Shown: one piece after another, positions 1 to 8,774 of the stretch
How positions within the stretch are numbered: the first letter of the stretch is position 1
Layout of the letters: each line of letters opens with the position of its first letter
Assembly: GCA_050949865.1 (NCBI GenBank)
Contig: JBMNGN010000001.1
Span: 186,001-250,000, forward strand
Length of the DNA: 64,000 bases
DNA from: JBMNGN01 sp050949865
Lineage (GTDB): Bacteria > Bacillota > Syntrophomonadia > Syntrophomonadales > Syntrophomonadaceae
Direction of reading: 5' to 3'
Notes under the pieces: model-generated
What the model was told of the DNA's origin: nothing
Seen by the model: the letters and a program-made list of their open reading frames with translations, nothing else
The model's database searches: none
Made by a program: the position numbers and the translations under genes

Positions 1-117
1 CTTAATGTACGAGGTATTAAAAAGGTTAAAACCCATGCATACCTGAGTGTTATTACCATGATTACTTCGGTTGTTGCGGTAAACAAAGCCAAATCATCTG
101 AAGATATAGCTGCATAA
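1..117 (+). CDS. C-terminal tail of a probable transposase (partial)
   Basis: The first 117 bases read open in frame 1 and end at TAA (115-117), giving 38 residues that include VRGIKKVKTHAYLSVI. The RG(I/L)xKVxxHxxL pattern resembles the C-terminal end of DDE transposases in several IS families, but no catalytic motif is in view. The gene starts outside the window and points toward dapA, opposite to all neighbours, which fits an insertion sequence next to the dap operon. The family cannot be assigned from this tail. Confidence 0.4.
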   Translation, partial: LNVRGIKKVKTHAYLSVITMITSVVAVNKAKSSEDIAA

Positions 118-236
118 AGTAAGCAGAAATTAAGGTTTTTAAAGGAAAGGGGTCAATCTGCTCATTTTAAGATAAATCCAGTAACCTTGTTGATACTAAA
201 GGCATAATTAACCAAAATTCAACTGGTTTTTATGCT

Positions 237-1130
237 CTAATACCATATTGACTTGCCTGGAACGTACTTTTTAACCAATCCTTCAACAAATTCCTTTTCT
301 TTAGCAGGTAAGCTGGTTAGAGGCGGCCTAAAGCCACCCACTTGCATACCCAATATATTTAAGGCTTCTTTTACCGGGATAGGGTTGGAAGCTACAAATA
401 GTCCCTTATAAATTGGAAATAAGTACTGGTGAATATTGAGGGCCTTGGCTATGTCCCCATCATAATATGAATTAATCATCTCTCTGATCTGGCGGCCTAC
501 TACATGAGAGGCCACGCTTACAACCCCATAGGCACCCAGGGCCATCATTGGCAAGGTAAGGCTATCGTCACCGGAATAAACCCTGAAACTATCTCCAGAT
601 AGCCTAGATAGTAAAGACATCTGGTCCATATCACCGCTGGCCTCTTTTAAAGCGACAATGTTCTCAATTTGAACTAATCTTTCCACTGTCTGGGGGAGAA
701 GGTTTACCCCTGTGCGTGAAGGAACGTTATAAAGCATAACCGGGATGGATATACTTTCTGCTATTTGTTTGAAATGCTGGTATAATCCTTCTTGGCTAGG
801 TCTGTTATAATACGGTGTCACCAGCATAACCCCAGCAACTCCAGCTTTTTCTGCCTCTCTGCTCAATTTAATTGAATGCCTGGTGTCATTGGAGCCCGTA
901 CCTGCCCAAACCTGTATTTTGTTGCCCACCTTATCTTGTACCACCTGAAATAGCGTGGATTTTTCCTCATCCGAAAGCACTGGAGATTCACCGGTAGTTC
1001 CAGACACAACTAGGCCATCACTACCATTCTCATATAGATATTCGGCTAACCGGGCAGCTTGCTCGTAGTCCACCTCCAGCTCTGGGCCAAACGGTGTAAC
1101 CATTGCGGTCATTAGTCTTGGAAATATCAT
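237..1130 (-). CDS. dapA: 4-hydroxy-tetrahydrodipicolinate synthase
   Basis: A 297-residue aldolase-fold enzyme that condenses aspartate semialdehyde with pyruvate, the first committed step to dihydrodipicolinate, lysine and diaminopimelate. The family signature is complete: GTTGESP near residue 44, the catalytic Tyr in LYNVPSRTG (about 134) and the Schiff-base Lys in LKEASGD (about 162). Length is typical for DapA. It is the last gene of dpaA-dpaB-asd-dapG-dapA, 16 bases after dapG, an arrangement also found in Bacillus. Its product feeds both DapB (cell wall/lysine) and DpaAB (spore dipicolinate). Confidence 0.97.
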   Translation of the reverse strand: MIFPRLMTAMVTPFGPELEVDYEQAARLAEYLYENGSDGLVVSGTTGESPVLSDEEKSTLFQVVQDKVGNKIQVWAGTGSNDTRHSIKLSREAEKAGVAGVMLVTPYYNRPSQEGLYQHFKQIAESISIPVMLYNVPSRTGVNLLPQTVERLVQIENIVALKEASGDMDQMSLLSRLSGDSFRVYSGDDSLTLPMMALGAYGVVSVASHVVGRQIREMINSYYDGDIAKALNIHQYLFPIYKGLFVASNPIPVKEALNILGMQVGGFRPPLTSLPAKEKEFVEGLVKKYVPGKSIWY

Positions 1131-1146
1131 AATAATTCACCACCAA

Positions 1147-2367
1147 TCATTTATTACCCAGTTCAAATTTATCATGAAGGGCTTTTACTGCTGTCTCCAT
1201 ATGTTCCCTGTTTACTAGACACCATATATTGGTATATGAATCCCCGGATTGTAATAAGGGTATGTGGTTCTCATGAAGGGCTTCAATAACCTGAGCCATT
1301 ACGCCTGGCATTCCAGTCATGGCGGCTCCTACTACAGCTACTTTTGCGCAATCCGAAATAAGTGTGGGACATAGGTCAAGATTTTTTAAAATGGCCAGGG
1401 CCTTGCTGGCCGAATCAGCTGATACGGTAAAAACTATCAATTCACGCTGAACATTAATAAAATCAACACTGATTCCAGCCAGGGCTAGCGAGCGGAAAAC
1501 CTTGAGTTCTATTTCTCTTGATGATTCATCCTTCTTTATTTTTATCTGAGTCAGGTTCGATGTATAAGTAATCCCGGTAATCAATTGATCCCGAATAGTT
1601 TTAATGGCATTGCTTTGGTGGATCTGGTTAGTTATTAGGGTACCAGGTGACCCGCTGAATGTTGACCGTATCCTGAGTGGTATTCCACTTTGCATGGCAA
1701 TTTCAATAGCTCTTGGATTTACAATTTTTGCCCCTTCCCTGGTTAACTGGCATATCTCATTGTAAGTTATAGCATCAAGCAGCTTTGCATTGTGTACTAT
1801 CCTGGGATCTGCTGTCATTACCCCTTCTACGTCAGTAAAAATATCAATAATCTCGGCCCCCAAGGCTACCCCTAACGCACTGGCGGTAGTATCACTCCCC
1901 CCACGTCCCAAGGTAGTAGTTTCCCCAAGTTCGTTAACTCCCTGAAACCCAGCTACCACTGGAACAATTCCTTTTTCCAAACACTCTAATATACTTTTTG
2001 AATCAACATACAAAATTCGGGCATTGCCAAAGTTGCTATCAGTATAAATCCCAGCTTGTTCCCCAGTCAATGCTGTGGCGGAAATACCATGATTCTTAAG
2101 ATGATTGGAAAGCAATACACTGGATATGATCTCTCCACAAGCTAAAAGCAAGTCAATTTCCCGTGGTGACGGGTTATTATTGGTTTCTCTAATCATTTTT
2201 AACAAAGTATCTGTTGCATAAGGATCATTTTCTCTACCCATAGCCGACACCACAACTACTACCCGAAAACCATCATTGACTGCGGATTTAATCATTTCAC
2301 ATACCCGTTCCCTGGTTTCGGGTGTAGCCAGAGAAGTTCCCCCGAACTTCTGTACAGCTATTCTCAA
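1147..2367 (-). CDS. dapG: Aspartokinase
   Basis: A 406-residue aspartate kinase that phosphorylates aspartate at the head of the lysine/threonine/methionine pathway. The N-terminal KFGGTS motif (residues 7-12) and GRGGSDTTA mark the kinase domain. The last ~150 residues carry two ACT-type regulatory domains, the usual site of amino-acid feedback. Length and position between asd and dapA match the Bacillus DapG (diaminopimelate-regulated aspartokinase I). The symbol rests on this synteny; the effector cannot be read from sequence. Confidence 0.95.
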   Translation of the reverse strand: MRIAVQKFGGTSLATPETRERVCEMIKSAVNDGFRVVVVVSAMGRENDPYATDTLLKMIRETNNNPSPREIDLLLACGEIISSVLLSNHLKNHGISATALTGEQAGIYTDSNFGNARILYVDSKSILECLEKGIVPVVAGFQGVNELGETTTLGRGGSDTTASALGVALGAEIIDIFTDVEGVMTADPRIVHNAKLLDAITYNEICQLTREGAKIVNPRAIEIAMQSGIPLRIRSTFSGSPGTLITNQIHQSNAIKTIRDQLITGITYTSNLTQIKIKKDESSREIELKVFRSLALAGISVDFINVQRELIVFTVSADSASKALAILKNLDLCPTLISDCAKVAVVGAAMTGMPGVMAQVIEALHENHIPLLQSGDSYTNIWCLVNREHMETAVKALHDKFELGNK

Positions 2368-2381
2368 TACCTAACACCTTC

Positions 2382-3398
2382 TTAATAAAGGTTTCTTTGT
2401 ACTACCAGTTCTGCTATCTGAACAGCATTGGTTGCAGCTCCCTTTCTTATTTGATCTCCGACTGCCCATAACATAAAACCGTTTTTACAAGAGATATCCT
2501 TGCGGATTCTACCCACATAGACCTCATCAGTATTCGCCGTATATAACGGCATTGGATATATTTTTTCCTGAGGATTATCCTGAACGACTACACCTGGAGC
2601 CCTGGATAAGATGCTTTTGACTTCATCGACGGTCAATTCTTTTTCTGTTTCAACAGTTATGGATTCTGAATGGCTTCGGTAAACGGGTACCCGTACTGCG
2701 GTGGCAGCTATTCGCAGGTCAGGTGCATGCATTATTTTTTGCGTTTCATATACCAGTTTCATTTCCTCCCTGGTATAGTTCTCCTCCATAAAGATATCGA
2801 TATGAGGAATCAGATTAAATGCAATCGGGTATTGGAAAACTGCCGGGTTAGCCTCAGTCCCATTGACATAGGCATGAATAGATTGTTCAAGTTCGTCTAC
2901 CCCTGCTTTACCTGCACCGGACACCGCCTGATAGGTTGAAACCACAACTCGTTTTAGTCTGGCAGCCTGATGGATTGGATTAATGGCTACCGCCATTATG
3001 ATAGTTGAACAGTTTGGATTAGCTATAATGCCTTTATGCCAATTAATGTCTTGCGGGTTGATTTCAGGAATCACTAAAGGTACATCTTCTTTCAATCTAA
3101 AAGCATAACTGTTATCTATCACCAGGCAGTTTTTCTTTACCGCCAGGGGAGCAAAATAATTGCTCACTTCAGTGCCAACAGCAAAAAAGGCTATATCTAT
3201 ACCTGTAAAGGAATCCTCCCTGGCGCCCCTCACTGTGAGGGTTTCCTCACCAAACTTTATTTTGGTCCCTTCTTCACTGGGATCAGCCAAACAAACCAGA
3301 TCTTTTAGCTTAAATTTGCGCTGTACTAAAAGCTTTAAGATCTCCTGTCCAACCACTCCTGTTGCTCCTACTAATGCTACCCTTACTCCATCAGACAC
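2382..3398 (-). CDS. asd: Aspartate-semialdehyde dehydrogenase
   Basis: A 338-residue NADPH-dependent enzyme that reduces aspartyl phosphate to aspartate semialdehyde. Visible features are the N-terminal dinucleotide-binding GATGVVGQE, the catalytic cysteine in NPNCSTI (about residue 128) and the downstream GAGKAG/QYPIAFN blocks. The start is GTG at 3398, nine bases after a full AGGAGG. It lies 14 bases upstream of dapG in the dpaAB-asd-dapG-dapA operon, so aspartate semialdehyde is produced beside its consumer DapA. Confidence 0.96.
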   Translation of the reverse strand: MSDGVRVALVGATGVVGQEILKLLVQRKFKLKDLVCLADPSEEGTKIKFGEETLTVRGAREDSFTGIDIAFFAVGTEVSNYFAPLAVKKNCLVIDNSYAFRLKEDVPLVIPEINPQDINWHKGIIANPNCSTIIMAVAINPIHQAARLKRVVVSTYQAVSGAGKAGVDELEQSIHAYVNGTEANPAVFQYPIAFNLIPHIDIFMEENYTREEMKLVYETQKIMHAPDLRIAATAVRVPVYRSHSESITVETEKELTVDEVKSILSRAPGVVVQDNPQEKIYPMPLYTANTDEVYVGRIRKDISCKNGFMLWAVGDQIRKGAATNAVQIAELVVQRNLY

Positions 3399-3465
3399 AA
3401 CCGTATACCTCCTGATAAATATCTATTTAGACATTTTAGCACAACCCATAATCAAAGCCAATAAA

Positions 3466-4074
3466 TTACCACGGCCCCCGCAGTACCGGTTGAATCTGTT
3501 TGCCGTTCAAGGCGTGAATTATAGTATCCGTTACCTGGCTTAAATCTGCCAGCAAGGAATTGCACTTTTCCTCAGGATCATCCTGACCAAACGGAACAAA
3601 GTAGATATTCTTCATGTTCAATAATAACCCTATGTTCTTGGCATTAATCCCCAGGGCATCATTGGTTGATACTGCAATAACCACTGGCCTTTGATTTCTA
3701 AGATGTGCTTTTACTGCCATCAGGGCCGGTGTATCAACAATTCCATTGGCAAGTTTAGCGATTGTATTACCGGTTGCAGGAAGGATTATTACTACATCGA
3801 GCAGCTTCTGTGGTCCTATAGGTTCCGCTCCCACAATGGTATTTATTATTGGTTTATCGGTAATATCTCTAATTTGCTTTTTTAAATCATCAACACTATA
3901 AAAGCGATTATCCACTTCATCTACGGCATAAGAAAAAATCGGATATATTATCGCCCCTTCCCTTTTTAAGGCCCATAACTGGGGAATTGCCTCTCCAATA
4001 GTACAGTGAGAAGCCGTCATGACCACGCCTATGGCAACCCCCTGTAAACGGCCTTCGTTTTTGACTTGTTCCAC
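3466..4074 (-). CDS. dpaB: Dipicolinate synthase subunit B (flavoprotein-like)
   Basis: A 202-residue protein of the SpoVFB family. With DpaA it oxidises dihydrodipicolinate to dipicolinic acid in the mother cell during sporulation. It has the flavoprotein/decarboxylase-like fold signature: GVVMTASHCTIGEA near the start, then VVIILPATGNTIAKLANGI and a VAVSTNDALG block. It starts two bases after dpaA ends and is followed by asd, the Bacillus spoVF order. Presence of DpaAB implies an endospore former that does not depend on the EtfA route used by some clostridia. Confidence 0.93.
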   Translation of the reverse strand: MEQVKNEGRLQGVAIGVVMTASHCTIGEAIPQLWALKREGAIIYPIFSYAVDEVDNRFYSVDDLKKQIRDITDKPIINTIVGAEPIGPQKLLDVVIILPATGNTIAKLANGIVDTPALMAVKAHLRNQRPVVIAVSTNDALGINAKNIGLLLNMKNIYFVPFGQDDPEEKCNSLLADLSQVTDTIIHALNGKQIQPVLRGPW

Positions 4075-4076
4075 TC

Positions 4077-5003
4077 CTAAACCCCCCTATCCGCTTTGAG
4101 TAATTCCTTATCCAACTTACTCAACTCTCTTATGACAAGTTTAGGTATTACTTCTGCCAGTATTCTCCCTGCAAAAACCGGCGCAACTTTGCCCGGAAGG
4201 CCTGGGGCAAGAATAGCCTTTAAACCGTACAAGTTTGCGGCCTCAAAATCAGTTCCCCCAGGTTGGGTGGCTAAATCAATAATTACTATATCGGGATTGG
4301 CATATTTGAGAACCTGGCTGTCTAGAACCATAGCTGGAACGGTGTTGTAAACCACATCACTGTCACCCATAACCCTATATAAATCACTGTAATATGCCCT
4401 TTTACACCCCATCTCGTAGGCTCTCGCTAACTGACCTTCATTCCTGGCCACAACCGTAACTTCAGAGCCAAGTGCTTTCAAGAGTCTAGCCAAGGTAATA
4501 CCTACCCTGCCAAAACCGATAATCGCACTTTTACTGCCATGTATAGTAGTCCTGGTTTCTTCCATGGCTATTTGAATTGCTCCTTCTGCGGTTGGAATTG
4601 AATTAGGAATAGCTATTTCATCCATTTCAAGTATTTCCAGCAGGGTAAATCCATATTTTTTGGCCCAATCCTTTAGATAATCCCGAGCCGTTCCAATGAT
4701 CACCAAGGCATTTTTTGACACAGTAGCTATGGCATCTTCGGTAAGTCTTAATTCCTGCTCACAGTATACAGCACGTATAACCCCATTACTCCCAATTCCT
4801 GGCAGGGGCAAAATTATAACTTCTGCTTCACGGCAGGCTTCGGCTACTGTATTAGCCGAGAAAGAACCATGGCTTTGCTTATCTTTCGGGAAACCTAACA
4901 CAGTTACAGTTGCCCCCATTTTTACCAGTTCAGAAACTAGTATAAGCTCCCGGTCGTCTCCCCCTAACACAGCGAATTTAATGCCTGAAAGGACTGAACT
5001 CAT
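4077..5003 (-). CDS. dpaA: Dipicolinate synthase subunit A
   Basis: A 308-residue SpoVFA-family protein, the dehydrogenase-like partner of DpaB in dipicolinate synthesis. The N-terminal half has FAVLGGDDRELILV and the second half a Rossmann nucleotide-binding segment IIGFGRVGITLARLL (about residues 162-176). It opens a five-gene operon ending in dapA. A terminator lies between it and dapB, and a mother-cell-like -10 sits 42 bases upstream of its start, so it is probably transcribed separately in the sporulating mother cell. Confidence 0.94.
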   Translation of the reverse strand: MSSVLSGIKFAVLGGDDRELILVSELVKMGATVTVLGFPKDKQSHGSFSANTVAEACREAEVIILPLPGIGSNGVIRAVYCEQELRLTEDAIATVSKNALVIIGTARDYLKDWAKKYGFTLLEILEMDEIAIPNSIPTAEGAIQIAMEETRTTIHGSKSAIIGFGRVGITLARLLKALGSEVTVVARNEGQLARAYEMGCKRAYYSDLYRVMGDSDVVYNTVPAMVLDSQVLKYANPDIVIIDLATQPGGTDFEAANLYGLKAILAPGLPGKVAPVFAGRILAEVIPKLVIRELSKLDKELLKADRGV

Positions 5004-5044
5004 TTTAAACCCCCTTTAGGCTCGAAGTAGCCGGAATTAATACC

Positions 5045-5052
5045 ATTATATG
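5045..5052 (-). promoter_or_regulatory. Candidate mother-cell sigma -10 element for dpaA
   Basis: The minus strand reads CATATAAT, matching seven of eight positions of the SigE -10 consensus known from Bacillus (CATACANT). It also contains a TATAAT for SigA. No good SigE or SigA -35 lies at the right distance; an AC dinucleotide about 17 bases upstream would suit SigK. The element is 42 bases before dpaA and just after the dapB terminator, where a sporulation promoter would be expected. Which sigma factor reads it is not decided by the sequence. Confidence 0.4.
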
Positions 5053-5102
5053 TGTATAAAACATACCTGGTGCTTGTACTAACCGGGGAAACAGTTAGAC
5101 AT

Positions 5103-5126
5103 AAAAAAACGGGAGAATCCTCCCGT
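5103..5126 (-). terminator. Rho-independent terminator after dapB
   Basis: On the minus strand a perfect 7-bp stem ACGGGAG/CTCCCGT with a 4-base loop is followed directly by a run of seven T. It lies about 70 bases downstream of the dapB stop and separates dapB from the dpaA operon. Confidence 0.9.
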
Positions 5127-5196
5127 AAAGCCCAGCCGACTTTCCATACTGTTACGCTGGTCCTAGTAATCGGTCAAAGCCTCAAATGACCGCTTA

Positions 5197-6009
5197 TTAA
5201 AGCAGCTTTTCCATCCCATATATTAAACCCTGGTACTGGATAATCTTTTTGGTTGTCATGGTAACACCCTGCATGAAACCAACCCGATCAAAGGAATCAT
5301 GTCTAATGATTAAACTTTGCCCAACTCCACCAAAAATTACTTCTTGATGGGCAATGTATCCGGGTAACCTGACACTATGTATTTTTATTTGTTGAACGTC
5401 CCCGCCCCTGCATCCTGGAATCTTTTCATATTCCCTTACATTCCTGGGTGGTCTGCTTTCCCGAACCTGGTTAATCATCTCCGCAGTCATAATAGCCGTA
5501 CCGGAAGGTGCATCAATCTTTTGTTCGTGATGAAGCTCAATGATTTCAACATCAGGCAAATATTTAGCTGCTTCTCTGGCAAACTTCATCATTAACACTG
5601 CTCCGATGGCAAAGTTAGGTATTACTGCTATGCCAATTTTATTTTCCAGGGCTATCTTTTCCAGTTGTTTTAACTCAATATCATTTAGACCGGTAGTACC
5701 AATTACGCATGAAACCCCATTTTTTAGCGCTACTCTCGAATTGTTAAAAACCGAATGGGGATTGGTAAAATCGATCATAACATCAGGCCTGGTATTGATA
5801 ATAACTGTTTCCAGATCTTTCTCAATAGGCAAATTATCCTCTGATTTGGCCCCCTTGTTTGAATTATACTCCGGCATTGTATCTGGTGATTTAAGATCCA
5901 CCAAACCCACTAATTCTAATTCACTGTCCGCAAGAACCGCCTTGGTTGTTTCCCTCCCCATTTTGCCCAAAGCTCCGGAAACAATTACCCTAATCTTTTG
6001 TTGCGACAT
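5197..6009 (-). CDS. dapB: 4-hydroxy-tetrahydrodipicolinate reductase
   Basis: A 270-residue reductase that converts hydroxy-tetrahydrodipicolinate to tetrahydrodipicolinate for lysine and diaminopimelate. Motifs: GALGKMGRE for NAD(P)H (residues ~12-20), DFTNPHSV, IGTTGL, and the signature ELHHEQKIDAPSGTA with the catalytic His and Lys. A typical AGGAGG precedes the ATG. It is followed by a strong terminator before dpaA; a TATAAT on the minus strand (6063-6068) could be part of its own promoter, but no clear -35 was found. Confidence 0.96.
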   Translation of the reverse strand: MSQQKIRVIVSGALGKMGRETTKAVLADSELELVGLVDLKSPDTMPEYNSNKGAKSEDNLPIEKDLETVIINTRPDVMIDFTNPHSVFNNSRVALKNGVSCVIGTTGLNDIELKQLEKIALENKIGIAVIPNFAIGAVLMMKFAREAAKYLPDVEIIELHHEQKIDAPSGTAIMTAEMINQVRESRPPRNVREYEKIPGCRGGDVQQIKIHSVRLPGYIAHQEVIFGGVGQSLIIRHDSFDRVGFMQGVTMTTKKIIQYQGLIYGMEKLL

Positions 6010-6093
6010 TTGTTAACCTCCTATACTTCTTAGGCATTTTAGGCATTAATTTTATATTTTACATTATAGTCAAGGATTCGAGCCTATAAATAA

Positions 6094-6522
6094 TTATTTA
6101 ATAATGTAGGACCTGGCTTGTTCAATAACATATTTAACTATTTCTTGAGTTGCCCTTCTTTCAACAAAGGTTTGAAATGATGGATATTTAATAGCTTTTT
6201 TAATTATGCTTCTATACTGCTTAACAAGCCTTATTTCACTCCTAATTTTGTCAATCAATTCTGCCCCGTCTTTATACGAGTAAAGCTTTTCCAGGCTTTC
6301 GATTACCGAGCTTTCTCTATTATTCAAGGCAATTACGGCAGCATTTTTGAATAGCTCGTGTTTACAGCGTTCAAAATACAGGAAATTGTAAATTAATACT
6401 AACCGGCTTTTCCTTTCTTTGACCATTAATAACCTGCTGCTGAGGTTTTTCTTCGATAGCTCTATCTGTTTAACCTGCTCAAGTATTTCTTTATACAAAG
6501 CTATTACTTGCTGCTGGACCAT
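6094..6522 (-). CDS. Hypothetical helical protein
   Basis: A 142-residue Lys/Arg-rich protein that I do not recognise. The first ~50 residues are rich in Lys, Glu, Leu and Ile with heptad-like spacing, suggesting an alpha-helical or coiled-coil segment; the rest also looks helical. There is no signal peptide, membrane segment or cysteine-rich motif. It is upstream of dapB on the same strand with an 84-base gap, and divergent from rqcH. It could be a soluble structural or regulatory protein; function unknown. Confidence 0.6.
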   Translation of the reverse strand: MVQQQVIALYKEILEQVKQIELSKKNLSSRLLMVKERKSRLVLIYNFLYFERCKHELFKNAAVIALNNRESSVIESLEKLYSYKDGAELIDKIRSEIRLVKQYRSIIKKAIKYPSFQTFVERRATQEIVKYVIEQARSYIIK

Positions 6523-6594
6523 ATAAATCCCCCTTTGGTTTTATATAGTTTTAGTTCGTACTTTATTCACATATTCCTTTATCACGCCAAAAGT

Positions 6595-6624
6595 TTGTAC
6601 CGGGCATTAAAGTAATGATATACT
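6595..6624 (+). promoter_or_regulatory. Candidate SigA promoter of rqcH
   Basis: TTGTAC (6595-6600) and TATACT (6619-6624) are separated by 18 bases, each close to the TTGACA/TATAAT consensus. Transcription would start about ten bases before the GTG start at 6641. Confidence 0.5.
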
Positions 6625-6640
6625 GTATGATGCGAAAGGG

Positions 6641-8440
6641 GTGGCGGTTCTGGCTTTTGATGGTATAACTATTAGAGCATTAGTAAAAGAATTGAACCCC
6701 TGGCTGAATAGTGCCAGGATTGATAAAATATACCAACCGGAAAAGGATGAAATCAATATAATCCTGCGTCATCCTGAGACCGGTACAGCAAAAATATTGA
6801 TTTCTGCCAATCCCAAATGGTGCCGGCTGCATTTGACTGCCGAAAAAAAGGAAAATCCTCCTGCACCGCCAGGCTTTTGCATGCTATTGCGCAAACATCT
6901 GGAAGGCGGGAAAATATTAAATATTGACCAGTATAACTGCGACCGCATCATAATTTTTACCATACAGGCCTTAAATGATTTTAAAGAATGGCAGGAAAAA
7001 CTACTGATCTGTGAATTTATGGGGCGGCACTCCAACATCCTCTTAGTAAATCCTATCAACAATTTGATCATTGATGCTATGAAAAAATATGATGGTGAAG
7101 TTAGTTCTCATCGAGAGGTGCTGCCTGGCAAAGAATATATTCTTCCCCCTGATCAGGGAAAATTAAACCCTCTAAAGGTTGATTTCTTAGATTTTGCCCA
7201 ATTTATGTGGAATAAGGCAGTTGATAAAACCGTTGCTTCTTCACTGTTCTCGGCAATTACAGGTATCAGTATTTTCACAGCCCAAGAACTGTGCAGAATG
7301 GTAGGTATAGAGCCCGAGACCCCGGTGGAGCAGTGCGGTGAATTTGAGTTAAGCAAATTGTACAATGGCCTTAAAAAACTGATTGCTGATATGGACCACG
7401 GGTTGTTTACCCCGGTTGTAGCTTATAAAAACCTGATCCCGGTAGAGTATGCCCCTTATCCTATCCAAAAAGCACCTGATGTAACAACGGTTGACTCAAA
7501 TTCAATAAGTGAAGCTATGGATCGGTTTTATTCCGAAAAATTAGCCCTGGTTAAAGCGGAATCAATCAAATCCAATCTTTTCCGTACGGTGAAAATGCAC
7601 CAAGACAAGCTTTATAAAAAGAAATTTCATCAGGAATCCGATTTGGCCAACGCGTATAAAAACCTGAAATTTAAGCTCTGGGGTGAATTATTAACCTCAT
7701 ACGCCTATTCTATTAATAAAGGTGATACAGAAGTAAATGTGCTTGATTACTATTCAGGGGAAAACATAACCATCAAACTTGATCCCCGTTATACACCCAT
7801 GCAGAATGCCCAGAGGTATTTTAAGAAATACAATAAAAGCAATAAGGCCATAAAACACCTGGAGTCACTCATAGCAAAAAACCAGGAAGAAATTGATTAT
7901 CTTGATTCATTGCTGGTAGCCTTAAACCAGGCCGACTCTCTATTAGAAATAAGGGAAATTATGGAGGAAATGAAGAAAGGGGGATATTTAAAAGAAAATT
8001 TCAAAACTGCCCGTAAGGAGCAGATTCAAAGTACACCAAGAGAATTTGTATCGGAGGACGGTTTTAAGATATTAGTAGGCAGAAACAACCGGCAAAACGA
8101 TTATCTAACCTTTAAACAAGCAGCCCGAAATGATATATGGTTACATGCTCAAGGAATTCCAGGTTCTCATGTAATTATCCGCCTCCCTAAACCCCTGGAA
8201 TCTATTGATGAAATACCGATATCTACCCTTCTGGATGCGGCATCCCTGGCTGCCTGCTACAGCAAAGCCCAGGGCGCAGAAAAGGTGCCGGTGGATTATA
8301 CATTCCGGTATAATGTTCGGAAACCAACCGGTGCCAGGCCTGGCAAGGTCGTATATGATAATTACTGGACAGTTTATGTTAATCCTCATTCTGAAAGGGT
8401 GCAAAAATTATTGACCCAACTTCAGTCGTCAGTTCATTAG
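6641..8440 (+). CDS. rqcH: Rqc2 homologue RqcH, NFACT-family ribosome quality-control protein
   Basis: A 599-residue NFACT protein, formerly annotated as fibronectin-binding protein A. In Bacillus the homologue binds stalled 50S subunits and recruits tRNA-Ala to add C-terminal alanine tails to incomplete peptides. The NFACT-N start MAVLAFDGITIRALVKEL, a long helical middle (about residues 290-460) and the C-terminal NFACT-R segment with NDIWLHAQGIPGSHVII are all present. The GTG start follows GAAAGGGG. It is the only large plus-strand host gene in the first 38 kb and is flanked by convergent and divergent neighbours, so probably monocistronic. Confidence 0.92.
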   Translation: MAVLAFDGITIRALVKELNPWLNSARIDKIYQPEKDEINIILRHPETGTAKILISANPKWCRLHLTAEKKENPPAPPGFCMLLRKHLEGGKILNIDQYNCDRIIIFTIQALNDFKEWQEKLLICEFMGRHSNILLVNPINNLIIDAMKKYDGEVSSHREVLPGKEYILPPDQGKLNPLKVDFLDFAQFMWNKAVDKTVASSLFSAITGISIFTAQELCRMVGIEPETPVEQCGEFELSKLYNGLKKLIADMDHGLFTPVVAYKNLIPVEYAPYPIQKAPDVTTVDSNSISEAMDRFYSEKLALVKAESIKSNLFRTVKMHQDKLYKKKFHQESDLANAYKNLKFKLWGELLTSYAYSINKGDTEVNVLDYYSGENITIKLDPRYTPMQNAQRYFKKYNKSNKAIKHLESLIAKNQEEIDYLDSLLVALNQADSLLEIREIMEEMKKGGYLKENFKTARKEQIQSTPREFVSEDGFKILVGRNNRQNDYLTFKQAARNDIWLHAQGIPGSHVIIRLPKPLESIDEIPISTLLDAASLAACYSKAQGAEKVPVDYTFRYNVRKPTGARPGKVVYDNYWTVYVNPHSERVQKLLTQLQSSVH

Positions 8441-8443
8441 ACA

Positions 8444-8710
8444 TTAACCGTTTGCATCCCTATCGTTGTCCAATATAAATATTTTCCGATTGTCAAAATC
8501 CACTCGTACATCGCGGTTTATTAGCGTATTAATTTCGTCTCTGGTCACCAGCGTTCTTATTTGAACCCCGTTATCATACAACTGTATAGTTAATTGTCCA
8601 AATCCTTTCTCTATAACCTCTGATGTATGTTTACTATAAGGTTTAGTGAATACATATTCATATCCACCATCAACAAATTTGATTTCCTTTCCGTTTAGAA
8701 ATACTTTCAA
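8444..8710 (-). CDS. Hypothetical small protein
   Basis: An 88-residue protein starting MKVFLNGKEIKFVDGGYEYVF and ending in an acidic, Asp-rich stretch. Alternating hydrophobic residues suggest a beta-rich fold. No family recognised, no signal peptide. It is the last gene after pyrE (64-base gap) and convergent with rqcH, whose stop is only four bases away. Its ATG is preceded by AGAGGATGGGTAAGC, a modest ribosome binding site. Confidence 0.55.
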   Translation of the reverse strand: MKVFLNGKEIKFVDGGYEYVFTKPYSKHTSEVIEKGFGQLTIQLYDNGVQIRTLVTRDEINTLINRDVRVDFDNRKIFILDNDRDANG

Positions 8711-8774
8711 GCTTACCCATCCTCTGTTAGAGTTTTAATAATAGCTTCCCCATAAAAAAGCTTTTTGTTGGTCG

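Noticed and set aside
2670..3543. Plus-strand open frames opposite asd and dpaB
   Set aside because: They lie antisense within well-supported genes, have no ribosome binding sites and no recognisable domains.
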